Assembly (NCBI GenBank): GCA_029264955.1
Contig: JARHYC010000010.1
Location: forward strand, 1 to 64,000
Reading direction: 5' to 3'
Length of the DNA: 64,000 nt
From: Faecalibacterium sp.
GTDB taxonomy: Bacteria; Bacillota; Clostridia; Oscillospirales; Ruminococcaceae
The notes beneath the pieces were generated by a model. It was given only the letters and a program-made list of their open reading frames with translations, did no database searches and had not been told where the DNA came from. A program made the position numbers and the translations under genes. Below are positions 29,078 through 36,995 of the stretch, in pieces; within the stretch, counting starts at the first letter, position 1, and each line of letters starts with the position of its first letter.

Positions 29078-29320
29078 AATACCTCCTAAAAGGAAAACCA
29101 AAACAGACCCGGACTATATAGTCGGGCCGTGCATGTTCTGGGAAAAGCAAGCGGGCTTTTCCTGCGAATGCGTATAGATTTTTTACTGCGGCGTTCAAAA
29201 ACCGCCCAAGTCCTTTAGAAAAACCTTGTGGATCAAACCGTTCATCTGTTCAATGCAACCGCGATCCGGAAAAAAATGTCTGAATGTGCATCTGCAGCAC
29301 ACCCCTATACGTTAAATGAC
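29078..29320 (-). promoter_or_regulatory. long 5' leader of rnj
   Basis: About 240 bases lie between the predicted transcription start and the rnj ATG with no ORF I can support. Candidate structures include a GACTATATAGTC palindrome at 29112-29123 flanked by CCC/GGG (one bulged G) and a GGCG/CGCC hairpin near 29190-29205. No hairpin followed by a U-run is seen. This plus the divergent promoters fills the gap 29078-29454. Confidence 0.45.
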
Positions 29321-29326
29321 ATATTA

Positions 29327-29355
29327 AGTATAGTGTGTCCCTTTTTATTTGTCAA
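29327..29355 (-). promoter_or_regulatory. strong sigma-A promoter of rnj
   Basis: On the minus strand TTGACA and TATACT are separated by exactly 17 bases. It is the best promoter match for the whole minus-strand run from rnj to ftsH. Confidence 0.8.
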
Positions 29356-29388
29356 TTCAGTATAGGTCATGTTTCTAAAATTATACTC

Positions 29389-29417
29389 TTGGCACAAAGC
29401 GAACTGTCCATTATAAT
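29389..29417 (+). promoter_or_regulatory. sigma-A promoter of rnhA
   Basis: TTGGCA and TATAAT with a 17-base spacer lie 37 bases before the rnhA ATG. Confidence 0.78.
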
Positions 29418-29454
29418 AGAATTATGTAATCCTTTTCAGCACAGGAGTAATGAT

Positions 29455-29916
29455 ATGAAACGAGTTGAATTATATACAGACGGTGCGTGCAGCGGCAATC
29501 CCGGCCCCGGCGGCTGGGGGGCGATCCTGCGTTTTCGGACTGCGGATAAAGTTTATGAAAAAGAGCTTTCCGGCGGAGAAGACGAAACCACCAACAACCG
29601 TATGGAGCTGACCGCCTTCCTATCCGGTCTGCAACAGCTGAATCAACCCTGCGAAATTGATTTGTACAGCGACAGCCAGTACGTCATCAATGCGCTGGAA
29701 AAGGGCTGGGCAAAGGGCTGGCGTGCCCGTGGCTGGAAAAAAGCCGACAAATCCCCTGCTTTGAATGCGGATTTGTGGGCCGTGGCACTGGCAGAAGCGG
29801 AAAAGCACCAAATCCACTACCACTGGCTGAAAGGTCATGCCGGGCACCCGGAAAACGAACGCTGCGACCGCATGGCGGTGGAGCAGAGCAAAAAACACGG
29901 CGGGCGTCAGGCATAA
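29455..29916 (+). CDS. rnhA: ribonuclease HI
   Basis: Predicted 153 residues. It cuts RNA in RNA-DNA hybrids. The catalytic carboxylates are all visible: Asp in LYTDGACSGNPGPGGW, Glu in NNRMEL, Asp in YSDSQYV and Asp in NERCDRMA. Length equals E. coli RNase HI, and the basic-protrusion helix (KGWAKGWRARGWKK) is present. The start at 29455 follows AGGAG; upstream codons in frame are rejected because the promoter lies inside them. Confidence 0.96.
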   Translation: MKRVELYTDGACSGNPGPGGWGAILRFRTADKVYEKELSGGEDETTNNRMELTAFLSGLQQLNQPCEIDLYSDSQYVINALEKGWAKGWRARGWKKADKSPALNADLWAVALAEAEKHQIHYHWLKGHAGHPENERCDRMAVEQSKKHGGRQA

Positions 29917-29950
29917 CATACGATTCCCTAGCAAACACTAGCAGTTATAA

Positions 29951-29985
29951 GGAGGTAATGGAGCAAAGGCTCCGTATAGAAAACT
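29951..29985 (+). promoter_or_regulatory. structured mnmA translation start region
   Basis: AAGGAGG ends only 2 bases before an ATG at 29958 that opens a 12-codon frame ending at 29996, past the mnmA start at 29986. A GGAGC/GCTCC hairpin (29960-29973) lies between this ribosome site and the mnmA ATG. mnmA itself has no other good site, so its translation may depend on this structure or on coupling. Confidence 0.4.
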
Positions 29986-31050
29986 ATGGCAGGTGAATTT
30001 TTGCCCGGAAACGGGTTTGACACATACGAGGCGCAGGACAAGGTTTTGGTTGGCATGAGCGGCGGTGTAGATTCCAGCGTGACCGTTCGCATTTTGCAGG
30101 ATCAGGGTTTTGCCGTTACAGGCGCAGTCATTCGCTTTTCCCCTTCCCATGATGCAGCCGTTCAGCAGGCAAAGGCTGCCGCGAAGCAGCTGGGTGTGGA
30201 ATGTATCGTACTGGATACGCAGGATTTGTTTAACGCAAACGTGGTGCAGCCCTTCTGCGAAAGCTACTGCAAGGGCGAAACCCCGAACCCCTGTATCTTA
30301 TGCAACCCCAGCGTAAAGTTTGCTGCGCTGCTTACCGCAGCGGACAAGCTGGGTATTCAGTATATCGCTACCGGTCACTATGCACGCGTAGAAATCGACA
30401 ACGACGGTGTCAGCCACATTTGCAAGGCAATCAGTACTGCACGCGACCAGAGTTATATGCTGTACCGTCTGGAACAGGATGTTTTGTCCCGTCTGCTGTT
30501 ACCGTTAGGCGAGTTTGAAAAAGAGGACATCCGCGAAATGGCGCGCGACATGGGTTTGGCTTGCGCTGACGCCCCCGACAGTATGGAAATCTGCTTTATC
30601 CCCGACGGCGACTACGCTTCCTTTATTGAAAAGCGCGGTATGACCGCAAAGCAGGGCAATTTTATCAGCCCGGAAGGCAAAGATCTGGGACCCCACAAGG
30701 GTGTGCTGCACTACACTGTCGGTCAGCGCAAGGGTCTGGGCATTGCACTGGGGCGCCCGGTATTTATTCGTGAAATCTGTGAAAACGGCAACATCCTGCT
30801 GGCAGACGCCGGCGATGATTTGGTCAGCCAGATTGGCGTTGCCAATATGGTTTCCGCTGACAGCAAGGATATTCCCGCCGGGGATTATATGGTAAAAATC
30901 CGCAGTGCAGCCAAGCCTGCACCCGCCCATTACAACGGCGAGGGTGTTTTGACATTTGATCCCCCGGTACGCGCACCCGCGCCCGGCCAGAGCGCCGTAT
31001 TCTATCTGGATGACATGGTAGTCGGCGGCGGATTTCTGCGCCGCATCTGA
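29986..31050 (+). CDS. mnmA: tRNA-specific 2-thiouridylase MnmA
   Basis: Predicted 354 residues. MnmA puts sulfur on U34 of Glu, Gln and Lys tRNAs. The PP-loop SGGVDS is at 25-30, the first catalytic Cys lies in NPCILCN (about 101-107), and the second in MEICFIPDGD. The N-terminus is about 17 residues longer than the common KVLVGMSGG start, which leaves the true start open. It follows rnhA by 69 bases on the same strand and ends at a strong terminator. No cysteine desulfurase is next to it. Confidence 0.93.
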   Translation: MAGEFLPGNGFDTYEAQDKVLVGMSGGVDSSVTVRILQDQGFAVTGAVIRFSPSHDAAVQQAKAAAKQLGVECIVLDTQDLFNANVVQPFCESYCKGETPNPCILCNPSVKFAALLTAADKLGIQYIATGHYARVEIDNDGVSHICKAISTARDQSYMLYRLEQDVLSRLLLPLGEFEKEDIREMARDMGLACADAPDSMEICFIPDGDYASFIEKRGMTAKQGNFISPEGKDLGPHKGVLHYTVGQRKGLGIALGRPVFIREICENGNILLADAGDDLVSQIGVANMVSADSKDIPAGDYMVKIRSAAKPAPAHYNGEGVLTFDPPVRAPAPGQSAVFYLDDMVVGGGFLRRI

Positions 31051-31071
31051 TACTTCAAATCCGATAAATAC

Positions 31072-31114
31072 AAAAAGAGGTCCGTTCCAATAGGAGCAGA
31101 CCTCTTTTATTTTT
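31072..31114. terminator. bidirectional terminator
   Basis: AAAAAGAGGTC / GACCTCTTTT hairpin with ATTTTT after it lies between convergent mnmA and the dehydratase gene. Confidence 0.85.
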
Positions 31115-31126
31115 GAATGAAAGCAA

Positions 31127-33061
31127 TTACGGCTTTTCTGCAGCTGCTTTTTCCTTGTTCTTCATCATATCACGGTTCGGGCGGAAGTTAGGAACGATTT
31201 TCTGCAAGCCACGCACGACTTGTGCATCGTCATGTGCCGCAGCAACTTTGCCCAGTTCCTCCAGCTGGTCATAGAACTGTGCCAAGTCGATCTTCTTAGG
31301 CGGCGCAACAAAAATCTTATTATGCTCCGTACGGCGCATCTTGTCCTGTTCTTCATCCATCATTAGTTCTTCGTAGAGCTTTTCGCCGGGGCGAAGGCCC
31401 ACAACACGAATCGGCATATTCACATCCGGCTCATAGCCATAGAAACGAATCAGCTGGCGTGCCAAATCCATAATACGAACCGGCTTGCCCATATCCAGAA
31501 CATAAATGCTGCCGCTCTGTGCCAGCGCACCCGCCTGCAGCACCAGCTGGGCAGCTTCGGGAATGGTCATGAAGTAGCGCTCGATATTGGGATCTGTAAC
31601 GGTAACCGGGCCGCCCTTTTTAATTTGGCTTTCAAACAGTGGAATTACACTGCCGTGGCTGCCCAGTACGTTACCGAAACGCACTGCCATGCAGCGCATC
31701 TGGGTAGTTTCTGCAAAAGACTGAATCAGCATTTCACAAATACGCTTGGTGCAGCCCATCACGCTGGACGGATTGACCGCCTTATCCGTAGACAACTGCA
31801 CCAGACGCTCTACCCCATGCAGGCTTGCGCTGGTCAGCAGGTTCTTGGTGCCCATGATGTTATTTTTCACAGCTTCCGCCGGGCTGGTTTCCATCAGCGG
31901 GACGTGCTTATGCGCTGCCGCATGGAACACAACCGTTGGGTGGTAGGTATCAAACACTTCGTCCAGACGTACACGGTCGCGAATCGAACCAACCAACGTC
32001 AAAACAGGTGCATTCCTGCCGTAACGCTGCTTCAGCTCCATTTCTAACTCATAAGCGCAGTTTTCGTAAATGTCAAAAATCAAAAGCTGCTTTGGCTCAA
32101 AACGCATGATTTGACGGCAGATTTCACTGCCGATACTGCCGCCGCCGCCTGTAACCATAACAACTTGATCTTTTAGATACGCGCTAATCTTTTCTGCATC
32201 CAGTGTAACCTCGTTACGGGATAAGAAGTCAGCCGTATTCAGTTCACGGAAACCGTTGTTGCCGACCGATGCCGCATCGTTGTTGTTCACACCAGGATTA
32301 TCCTGCAGCGAATGTGGATCGCTCAGCATACGCACCTTACAATGGGTCGCGTTGCACAAATCAATGACATGTGCCAAACGGCTGCCGCGCAAACCGGTAA
32401 TGGCAATAACGATTTCCCGAATACCATAGGATTCGCATACCTGCGGGATTTCCTCCAGCGTACCACGCACCGGTACACCCTGAATGGTGGAATTTCGCTT
32501 CGCCGGGTCATCATCCACCACAGCGACCGGGTTGCCATACGCCGCCTGACTTTTACACAGTGTAATTGCCCATGCGCCGGCACTGCCCGCGCCAACAATC
32601 AACAGTGGCGTATTGGGTGTTCGTGTCTGTTCTCTTGGCACATTTAGAAACATACGCCACGCCAGACGGATTCCACCCACCAGCGCAACGATCAAAAGCG
32701 TTCCTGTCGCAATGCTGGAGCGGTACAATACACCGTGTACCATTTCATTGCCTACCAAAACCAAGGCAGAGGAAAGGCCGACCAGTACCCCCAGGCGGGT
32801 CAAATCGCGTACACCGGCATACTTCCATAAAATCGTATACAAGCCACCTACCAAAAACATGATAACATAGATGGATACCATCCAGGGTAGATTGCGATAC
32901 AAATTCTGGAACGCGGTATGCACTTTCAGCATATCGGTTTCGGAGTCCAAACTCAGCTGAAGCCCCAGATAAAAACTGAATGCCACGAGCCCCACATCCA
33001 GCAGCACCAGCAATGTGCGGCGCAGCAGCAGGGTGCAGGACTGTTTTGACAAGTTATTCAC
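31127..33061 (-). CDS. membrane nucleotide-sugar 4,6-dehydratase (PglF/CapD/WbpM family)
   Basis: Predicted 644 residues: about four N-terminal membrane segments, a CoA-binding-like Rossmann domain (IVGAGSAGAWA), and a short-chain dehydrogenase domain with NAD motif TGGGGSIGSE. The catalytic region reads STDKAVNPSSVMGCTKR, with Met where most SDR enzymes have Tyr, as is usual for PglF-type UDP-GlcNAc 4,6-dehydratases. The product would feed a deoxy-amino sugar for a surface glycan. Start is GTG with AAGGGG 7 bases upstream. It lies 177 bases after the sugar-transferase gene on the same strand; no PglE-like aminotransferase is in the window. Confidence 0.9.
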   Translation of the reverse strand: MNNLSKQSCTLLLRRTLLVLLDVGLVAFSFYLGLQLSLDSETDMLKVHTAFQNLYRNLPWMVSIYVIMFLVGGLYTILWKYAGVRDLTRLGVLVGLSSALVLVGNEMVHGVLYRSSIATGTLLIVALVGGIRLAWRMFLNVPREQTRTPNTPLLIVGAGSAGAWAITLCKSQAAYGNPVAVVDDDPAKRNSTIQGVPVRGTLEEIPQVCESYGIREIVIAITGLRGSRLAHVIDLCNATHCKVRMLSDPHSLQDNPGVNNNDAASVGNNGFRELNTADFLSRNEVTLDAEKISAYLKDQVVMVTGGGGSIGSEICRQIMRFEPKQLLIFDIYENCAYELEMELKQRYGRNAPVLTLVGSIRDRVRLDEVFDTYHPTVVFHAAAHKHVPLMETSPAEAVKNNIMGTKNLLTSASLHGVERLVQLSTDKAVNPSSVMGCTKRICEMLIQSFAETTQMRCMAVRFGNVLGSHGSVIPLFESQIKKGGPVTVTDPNIERYFMTIPEAAQLVLQAGALAQSGSIYVLDMGKPVRIMDLARQLIRFYGYEPDVNMPIRVVGLRPGEKLYEELMMDEEQDKMRRTEHNKIFVAPPKKIDLAQFYDQLEELGKVAAAHDDAQVVRGLQKIVPNFRPNRDMMKNKEKAAAEKP

Positions 33062-33174
33062 GTCAAATCCCCTTCTGTAATTGAATTTTCGTATGGAATT
33101 CTATTTTTAATATTTATGAAATCTCTCTGCTTTTTGCATTGCATTAAAGCAGTGCAACTAAATCAGTATAACAT

Positions 33175-33230
33175 AACTCCGGCAAAAAAGTCCAGAACTC
33201 ACCGAAGTTCTCGCTTTTCCTGCCGGAGTT
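33175..33230 (-). terminator. nested hairpin after the sugar transferase gene
   Basis: A perfect 10-bp inverted repeat AACTCCGGCA/TGCCGGAGTT encloses an inner AGAACT/AGTTCT hairpin. On the minus strand the inner hairpin is followed by GGAC and six T, so it can act as a terminator or attenuator before the dehydratase gene. Confidence 0.65.
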
Positions 33231-33238
33231 ACCATGTG

Positions 33239-33895
33239 TTATTCCTGTTTAGAATCAGGCTTTTTCTGCTGATCCATGCTTCCGGTTCCGCCTTCCACAA
33301 CGCCATCGCTGCACAGTACCGAAAAAATTGTGCCAAAGAAACACTTCACATCAAACAGAAAGCTCATCTTTCGCACATATTCTCCGTCGTAACGCGCTTT
33401 TACGTCAATTTCCAGTTCGTCACGACCATTGATCTGCGCCCATCCGGTCAGGCCGGGGCGCACATCATTTGCGCCGTATTTATCCCGTTCTGCAATCAGA
33501 TCATACTGATTCCACAGCGCAGGCCGCGGACCGATCACGCTCATTTGTCCGACAAAAATATTAAAGATCTGGGGGATCTCATCCAAACTGGTTTTTCTCA
33601 AAAACTTACCCACACGGGTAATCCACTGATCCGGGTTTCCCAAAAGATGGGTGGGCACATCATGGGGGGTGTCAATGCGCATTGTGCGGAATTTCAGGAT
33701 TGGGAAATAACTTTTGTGAACGCCTACACGCTTCTGCTTGAAAAAAATCGGGCCGGGCGAATCCAACTTGATTGCTACAGCCAAAAACAAGTACACCGGC
33801 GAAAGCACCACAATGCCAGCCAGCGAAAGCAGAATATCCAATGCGCGCTTACCAAAGCGTGCATAAAAGCCAGTCGGCATATTTTTATGTTCCAT
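33239..33895 (-). CDS. polyprenyl-phosphate phosphoglycosyl transferase (PglC/WcaJ C-terminal type)
   Basis: Predicted 218 residues, the size of the minimal monotopic PGT fold. One N-terminal re-entrant hydrophobic helix (about 20-43) precedes the catalytic domain with KFRTM at 68-72, the Asp105-Glu106 dyad in SLDEIPQ, and PRPALW and RPGLTGWAQ motifs. It transfers a sugar phosphate from a nucleotide sugar to undecaprenyl phosphate, the first step of a lipid-linked glycan. The start at 33895 follows GGAGGG; the longer upstream frame covers the promoter region and is rejected. Its partner dehydratase follows. Confidence 0.92.
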   Translation of the reverse strand: MEHKNMPTGFYARFGKRALDILLSLAGIVVLSPVYLFLAVAIKLDSPGPIFFKQKRVGVHKSYFPILKFRTMRIDTPHDVPTHLLGNPDQWITRVGKFLRKTSLDEIPQIFNIFVGQMSVIGPRPALWNQYDLIAERDKYGANDVRPGLTGWAQINGRDELEIDVKARYDGEYVRKMSFLFDVKCFFGTIFSVLCSDGVVEGGTGSMDQQKKPDSKQE

Positions 33896-33962
33896 TGCTG
33901 AACCCTCCGTCTCTCGTATACAGTTTGCTGCATACAAGCGGTAAATTATACATATTTTTTTC

Positions 33963-33991
33963 AGTATAACGCATGATACTTTTACCCGCAA
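33963..33991 (-). promoter_or_regulatory. promoter of the sugar transferase gene
   Basis: Minus-strand TTGCGG and TATACT are 17 bases apart, about 70 bases before the ATG. A second TATAAT nearer the gene lacks a good -35. Confidence 0.55.
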
Positions 33992-34063
33992 GGACTTTTC
34001 CCTTAGAAGTGAACAAAAATGGACGTTTTTCACTATAAATGTATAGATTATGCACATTTTATG

Positions 34064-34092
34064 TTGCCTGCGAAATTCCAACGTGTTATTAT
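34064..34092 (+). promoter_or_regulatory. promoter of the 34.1-kb unknown gene
   Basis: TTGCCT and TATTAT with a 17-base spacer lie 32 bases before the ATG at 34125. Confidence 0.5.
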
Positions 34093-34124
34093 AAAGAAAA
34101 GTTATAAAGCGAGGATGAAACATC

Positions 34125-34637
34125 ATGGAATCTGCACAGCAGACGCAACAGGCTTTTCGCACCGTGATTCAAAACTGTACCCTCATGCAGTTAGCCGGTG
34201 CACCATCCGGGAGTTATCTGGATACCGATGGTATGCCGCATATTGCGGTAAACGGAAAAGATATCTGCGCTGCGCGATACAGCTCTTTTGGTGAGGTGTT
34301 CCACGCCATCGATTCCCATTGTGCGGGTGCAAAGTATCCCACCCACCTGTTGAATCTGGTTCCATGTGCGCCGTGCCATGTGTGCAATCCATCTGTGCCG
34401 AATCTGCACTGGTACAATCAGCTGTTATCTATCGTTCTAACTTTATCGCAATACCAAGTCACCCTGCCGCATATTGCGCTTACGCCGGACGATCACCTTA
34501 CTGCTGATATGATTCCTCCCATCCTACCCGATACAGAACTGTATGAGGAAGTATCTGCATGGGAGTTCAATATGGCGCTGCCCATCCTGCAGCAAGCCAT
34601 TGCGCAGCAACTAAGGCAAGAGCAGGCAAAAGCATGA
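34125..34637 (+). CDS. unknown cytoplasmic protein
   Basis: Predicted 170 residues; I do not recognise it. It has no signal peptide and no clear membrane segment. The middle has four Cys in a compact stretch (CAGAK...CAPCHVC), which could bind a metal, followed by a Leu/Ile-rich helical region and a Gln/Ala-rich tail. GAGG precedes the ATG by about 9 bases, and a promoter lies upstream. It may share a transcript with the DUF975 gene 51 bases downstream. Confidence 0.6.
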   Translation: MESAQQTQQAFRTVIQNCTLMQLAGAPSGSYLDTDGMPHIAVNGKDICAARYSSFGEVFHAIDSHCAGAKYPTHLLNLVPCAPCHVCNPSVPNLHWYNQLLSIVLTLSQYQVTLPHIALTPDDHLTADMIPPILPDTELYEEVSAWEFNMALPILQQAIAQQLRQEQAKA

Positions 34638-34688
34638 CCGCTTTTTCTGCTTCTTAATAAAATGAACATGTTATACGGAGGTTTTATT

Positions 34689-35432
34689 ATGTGGAGTCGC
34701 GAACTTTTAAAGTCCAACGCAAAGCAATGCCTTTCCCGCACTTGGAAAGTATCCCTTTTGGTTATTGCGGCCAATATGGTGATCGGTCAGGGTATCACCT
34801 TCACTTTTACCTATTTTAATGCAGGCAGCGCATCTCTTTCTCCCAACTTCTGGAGCATTTTTAGTGGCTCAGCACTGGTAAATGTATTAGTTACCATTTT
34901 CCTAATCTCTCCGCTGCGTGTAGGCATGTTCCGTTACTTTATGGAAGCCCGCCAGGGTGATGCCCCCTTTGGCTCACTGTTCGGTGCATTCCACAAGGGT
35001 GATTATGGCAATATCACGCTGGGCCTGTTCTTGACCCACCTGAAAATCGCTCTGTTCTCCTTGTTGCTGGTGATTCCCGGTATCATCAAGGGGTATGAGT
35101 ATTTCTTGGTTCCTTTCCTGTTGGCTGAAAATCCCCAGATGAATTATCAGCGTGCACAGCAGCTGAGCCGCGATATCATGCGTGGTGAAAAATGGAACTT
35201 GTTTGTTCTGGAGTTTTCCTTCTTTGGTTGGATTTTGCTTAGCTCAATTTTGATTGCTATCCTGGGTGCACTTTTGTCGATTCTGGTGTTCCCCATCACT
35301 TTTGTAATCGGTGCTTTGCTTTCTGCATATATGAGTGCTACCTTTGCCGAGTTCTATGCTGCAATGCGAGAAAAGGCCTTTGCGCAGAATTTGTCCGTCC
35401 CGGACGAACTGGGCGGCTTTATCGCTTACTAA
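34689..35432 (+). CDS. DUF975 family membrane protein
   Basis: Predicted 247 residues with about five to six membrane segments. The N-terminal SRELLKSNAKQCL and the helix GLFLTHLKIALFSLLLVIPGIIKGYEYFLVPFLLAENP are typical of DUF975, whose function is not known. The start at 34689 follows GGAGG at 7-8 bases; the ATG at 34662 has no site. A strong terminator follows. Confidence 0.83.
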   Translation: MWSRELLKSNAKQCLSRTWKVSLLVIAANMVIGQGITFTFTYFNAGSASLSPNFWSIFSGSALVNVLVTIFLISPLRVGMFRYFMEARQGDAPFGSLFGAFHKGDYGNITLGLFLTHLKIALFSLLLVIPGIIKGYEYFLVPFLLAENPQMNYQRAQQLSRDIMRGEKWNLFVLEFSFFGWILLSSILIAILGALLSILVFPITFVIGALLSAYMSATFAEFYAAMREKAFAQNLSVPDELGGFIAY

Positions 35433-35449
35433 TTTTCAATCTGCTTTTC

Positions 35450-35485
35450 AAACCGTTTCGTTGCTTTGGCGCGAAACGGTTTTTT
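35450..35485 (+). terminator. intrinsic terminator after the DUF975 gene
   Basis: AAACCGTTTCG / CGAAACGGTTTTTT hairpin. Confidence 0.88.
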
Positions 35486-35613
35486 CTGTTGTTCCTATCG
35501 CTGCTGTTCGCAACCGTTTGTGAAAAGTTTTCTGCGCAATTTACTTGCCTATGATACTTTTCGATCACTTCTCATCTTTTTCTAAAAAAAATGAATTTTT
35601 TTACCAAAAACGC

Positions 35614-35642
35614 TTGACATTTCTTTCTCCACGCGGTAAAAT
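35614..35642 (+). promoter_or_regulatory. sigma-A promoter of tRNA-Ser
   Basis: TTGACA and TAAAAT are separated by exactly 17 bases, 45 bases before the tRNA. Confidence 0.8.
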
Positions 35643-35687
35643 AGTCAACGTTGAGGGCACGGCGCCCAAGACAAAACAACAGAATAT

Positions 35688-35779
35688 GGAAAGATGGCTG
35701 AGCTGGTCTAAGGCGCACGACTGGAAATCGTGTAACGTGTTAAAAGCGTTCTGGGGTTCGAATCCCCATCTTTCCGCCA
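35688..35779 (+). tRNA. tRNA-Ser(GGA)
   Basis: Begins GGAAAGATGGCTGAG, has the anticodon stem CACGA/TCGTG with loop CTGGAAA (anticodon GGA), a long variable arm, T-loop GGTTCGAATCC and an encoded GCCA end. The acceptor stem pairs fully. It is a class II tRNA with its own promoter and terminator. Confidence 0.96.
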
Positions 35780-35783
35780 AATT

Positions 35784-35818
35784 AAGAGCGTAGATTCGAA
35801 AGAATCTTCGCTCTTTTT
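35784..35818 (+). terminator. intrinsic terminator after tRNA-Ser
   Basis: AAGAGCG-AGATTC / GAATCT-CGCTCTTTTT hairpin starts 5 bases after the tRNA. Confidence 0.88.
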
Positions 35819-35866
35819 GATTTTACTTTGCTTTTTTCTTTCCGTTATCCTTCCATAAGCTAAAAT

Positions 35867-35901
35867 CCCCCAGCTGTTCGGCCATTCCGAATAGTTGGGG
35901 G
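35867..35901. other. orphan strong hairpin
   Basis: CCCCCA / TGGGGG with an inner TTCGG/CCGAA stem forms a stable hairpin. The bases after it (TCTCTTTCT) are only weakly U-rich. It lies behind the tRNA-Ser terminator and before a small membrane protein gene; it may be a second terminator. Confidence 0.5.
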
Positions 35902-35980
35902 TCTCTTTCTATTTGTGATTGCTCTGCGTTTTCTTTTTTGCTATACTCAGGAAAATAAATGGATCAAGGATGACTCTGCT

Positions 35981-36157
35981 ATGAATCGTAAACTGGAAGG
36001 AATCGCTTTAATGCTGCTAAGCCTAATCCTCATCATCGGTTTTAATAGCGTAGGATGGACATACTGCTTTGATTTTGATTTCTACTGGCAGCATATTTGG
36101 ATGCTGTTGGGGCTTGTGGGCTTTGTGCTGGTTTTCTGGGATGCTCCCAAAAAGTAA
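35981..36157 (+). CDS. small two-helix membrane protein
   Basis: Predicted 58 residues with two hydrophobic helices (about 5-24 and 36-53) and a short basic end PKK. I do not recognise a family. AAGGATG lies about 9 bases before the ATG at 35981, and a possible promoter (TTGCTC/TATACT, 17-base spacer) lies at 35919-35947, which argues against the longer frame from 35915. Confidence 0.5.
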   Translation: MNRKLEGIALMLLSLILIIGFNSVGWTYCFDFDFYWQHIWMLLGLVGFVLVFWDAPKK

Positions 36158-36266
36158 TCCGATTTTTCTTTTGAATTCGCCTTTCTCCCCTGTTCCACCC
36201 TTACGGGCCGGATCAGGGGATTTTTATTTGCCATAGAGCAGATATTTCGCCTTATGTAAAGGAAGC

Positions 36267-36294
36267 TTGACATCCAACCATTTTGTGTTATACT
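36267..36294 (+). promoter_or_regulatory. promoter of the HTH/membrane-protein operon
   Basis: TTGACA and TATACT with a 16-base spacer. A GTAAAGG half-site lies just upstream (36256-36262) and a full palindrome just downstream. Confidence 0.75.
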
Positions 36295-36300
36295 TTTATT

Positions 36301-36316
36301 GTAAAGGAACCTTTAC
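36301..36316 (+). promoter_or_regulatory. probable operator of the HTH regulator
   Basis: GTAAAGG-AA-CCTTTAC, two perfect 7-base arms, sits at the predicted transcription start. A third copy of the half-site GTAAAGG occurs 45 bases upstream, flanking the promoter. Autoregulation is inferred. Confidence 0.6.
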
Positions 36317-36333
36317 ACGAAAGGATATGTTCC

Positions 36334-36549
36334 ATGGAAAACAAAGTAGAAGCATTCCGAAAAAGCCTTGGCCTGAGTCAAGAAGAATTTGCCAAAGCCA
36401 TTCGGGTATCCCGACAGACCGTAAGCTCCATCGAAAATGGAAAGTACAATCCCTCTTTGGAGCTTGCATTCACCATTGCCGACTTTTTCGACAAGCAAAT
36501 CGAAGAAGTATTTTTGCATGAAAGGAATCCCCAAAATGAAAAAGAGTAA
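36334..36549 (+). CDS. XRE-family HTH transcriptional regulator
   Basis: Predicted 71 residues, essentially one HTH domain: LGLSQEEFAKAIRVSRQTVSSIENG then PSLELAFTIADFFDKQIEEVF, the short YozG-like type found beside small membrane proteins. AAAGGAT precedes the ATG at 36334. It overlaps the next gene by 14 bases. It probably represses its own promoter through the adjacent GTAAAGG palindrome. Confidence 0.9.
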   Translation: MENKVEAFRKSLGLSQEEFAKAIRVSRQTVSSIENGKYNPSLELAFTIADFFDKQIEEVFLHERNPQNEKE

Positions 36550-36979
36550 TTTAGTTGTAGGCATCTTATACACGCTTGCCGGCATTGCATTTTTCATCGC
36601 CGCGTTGTTGACACACACACCCTTGGAAGGCTTGTTTTGCGGCTTTGCCGGAGCAGGCATTGGTCCGGGAATTTTGATAATTGCAAAATACTGCTACTGG
36701 ACCTCTCCCAAGAACCAGCAGCGCTATCAGGAAAAGCTGGAGCAGGAGCGCATCGAGCTGCAGGATGAACTAATGGAAAAAGTTCGCGGCAAGACTGCAC
36801 AATATGTATATGTGCTTGGTCTTTGCGTCTCCTCCGTAGCAATCTTACTTTTTGCTGTATTGGACGCTTTGCAAATCATCCAGAGCGGAGAGCTGTTGAT
36901 TCTGTATCTGGGTTTGTATATGATACTGCAACTCATCAGCGGACAGATCATCTTCCGCCACCTGATGAAAAAGTATTAA
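36536..36979 (+). CDS. membrane protein cotranscribed with the HTH regulator
   Basis: Predicted 147 residues with four membrane segments arranged as two pairs (about 5-25 and 31-50, then 88-108 and 116-138) around a charged coiled-coil stretch (QRYQEKLEQERIELQDELMEK). It resembles the DUF2178-like partners of small XRE regulators; function unknown. AAAGGAA precedes the ATG at 36536, inside the end of the regulator gene, so the two are coupled. Confidence 0.75.
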   Translation: MKKSNLVVGILYTLAGIAFFIAALLTHTPLEGLFCGFAGAGIGPGILIIAKYCYWTSPKNQQRYQEKLEQERIELQDELMEKVRGKTAQYVYVLGLCVSSVAILLFAVLDALQIIQSGELLILYLGLYMILQLISGQIIFRHLMKKY

Positions 36980-36995
36980 ATATTCTCTATCACAG

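Noticed and set aside
35581..35686. AT-rich stretch before tRNA-Ser as a possible attachment site for a mobile element
   Set aside because: No integrase, no direct repeat of the tRNA 3' end, and no element-like genes follow the tRNA.
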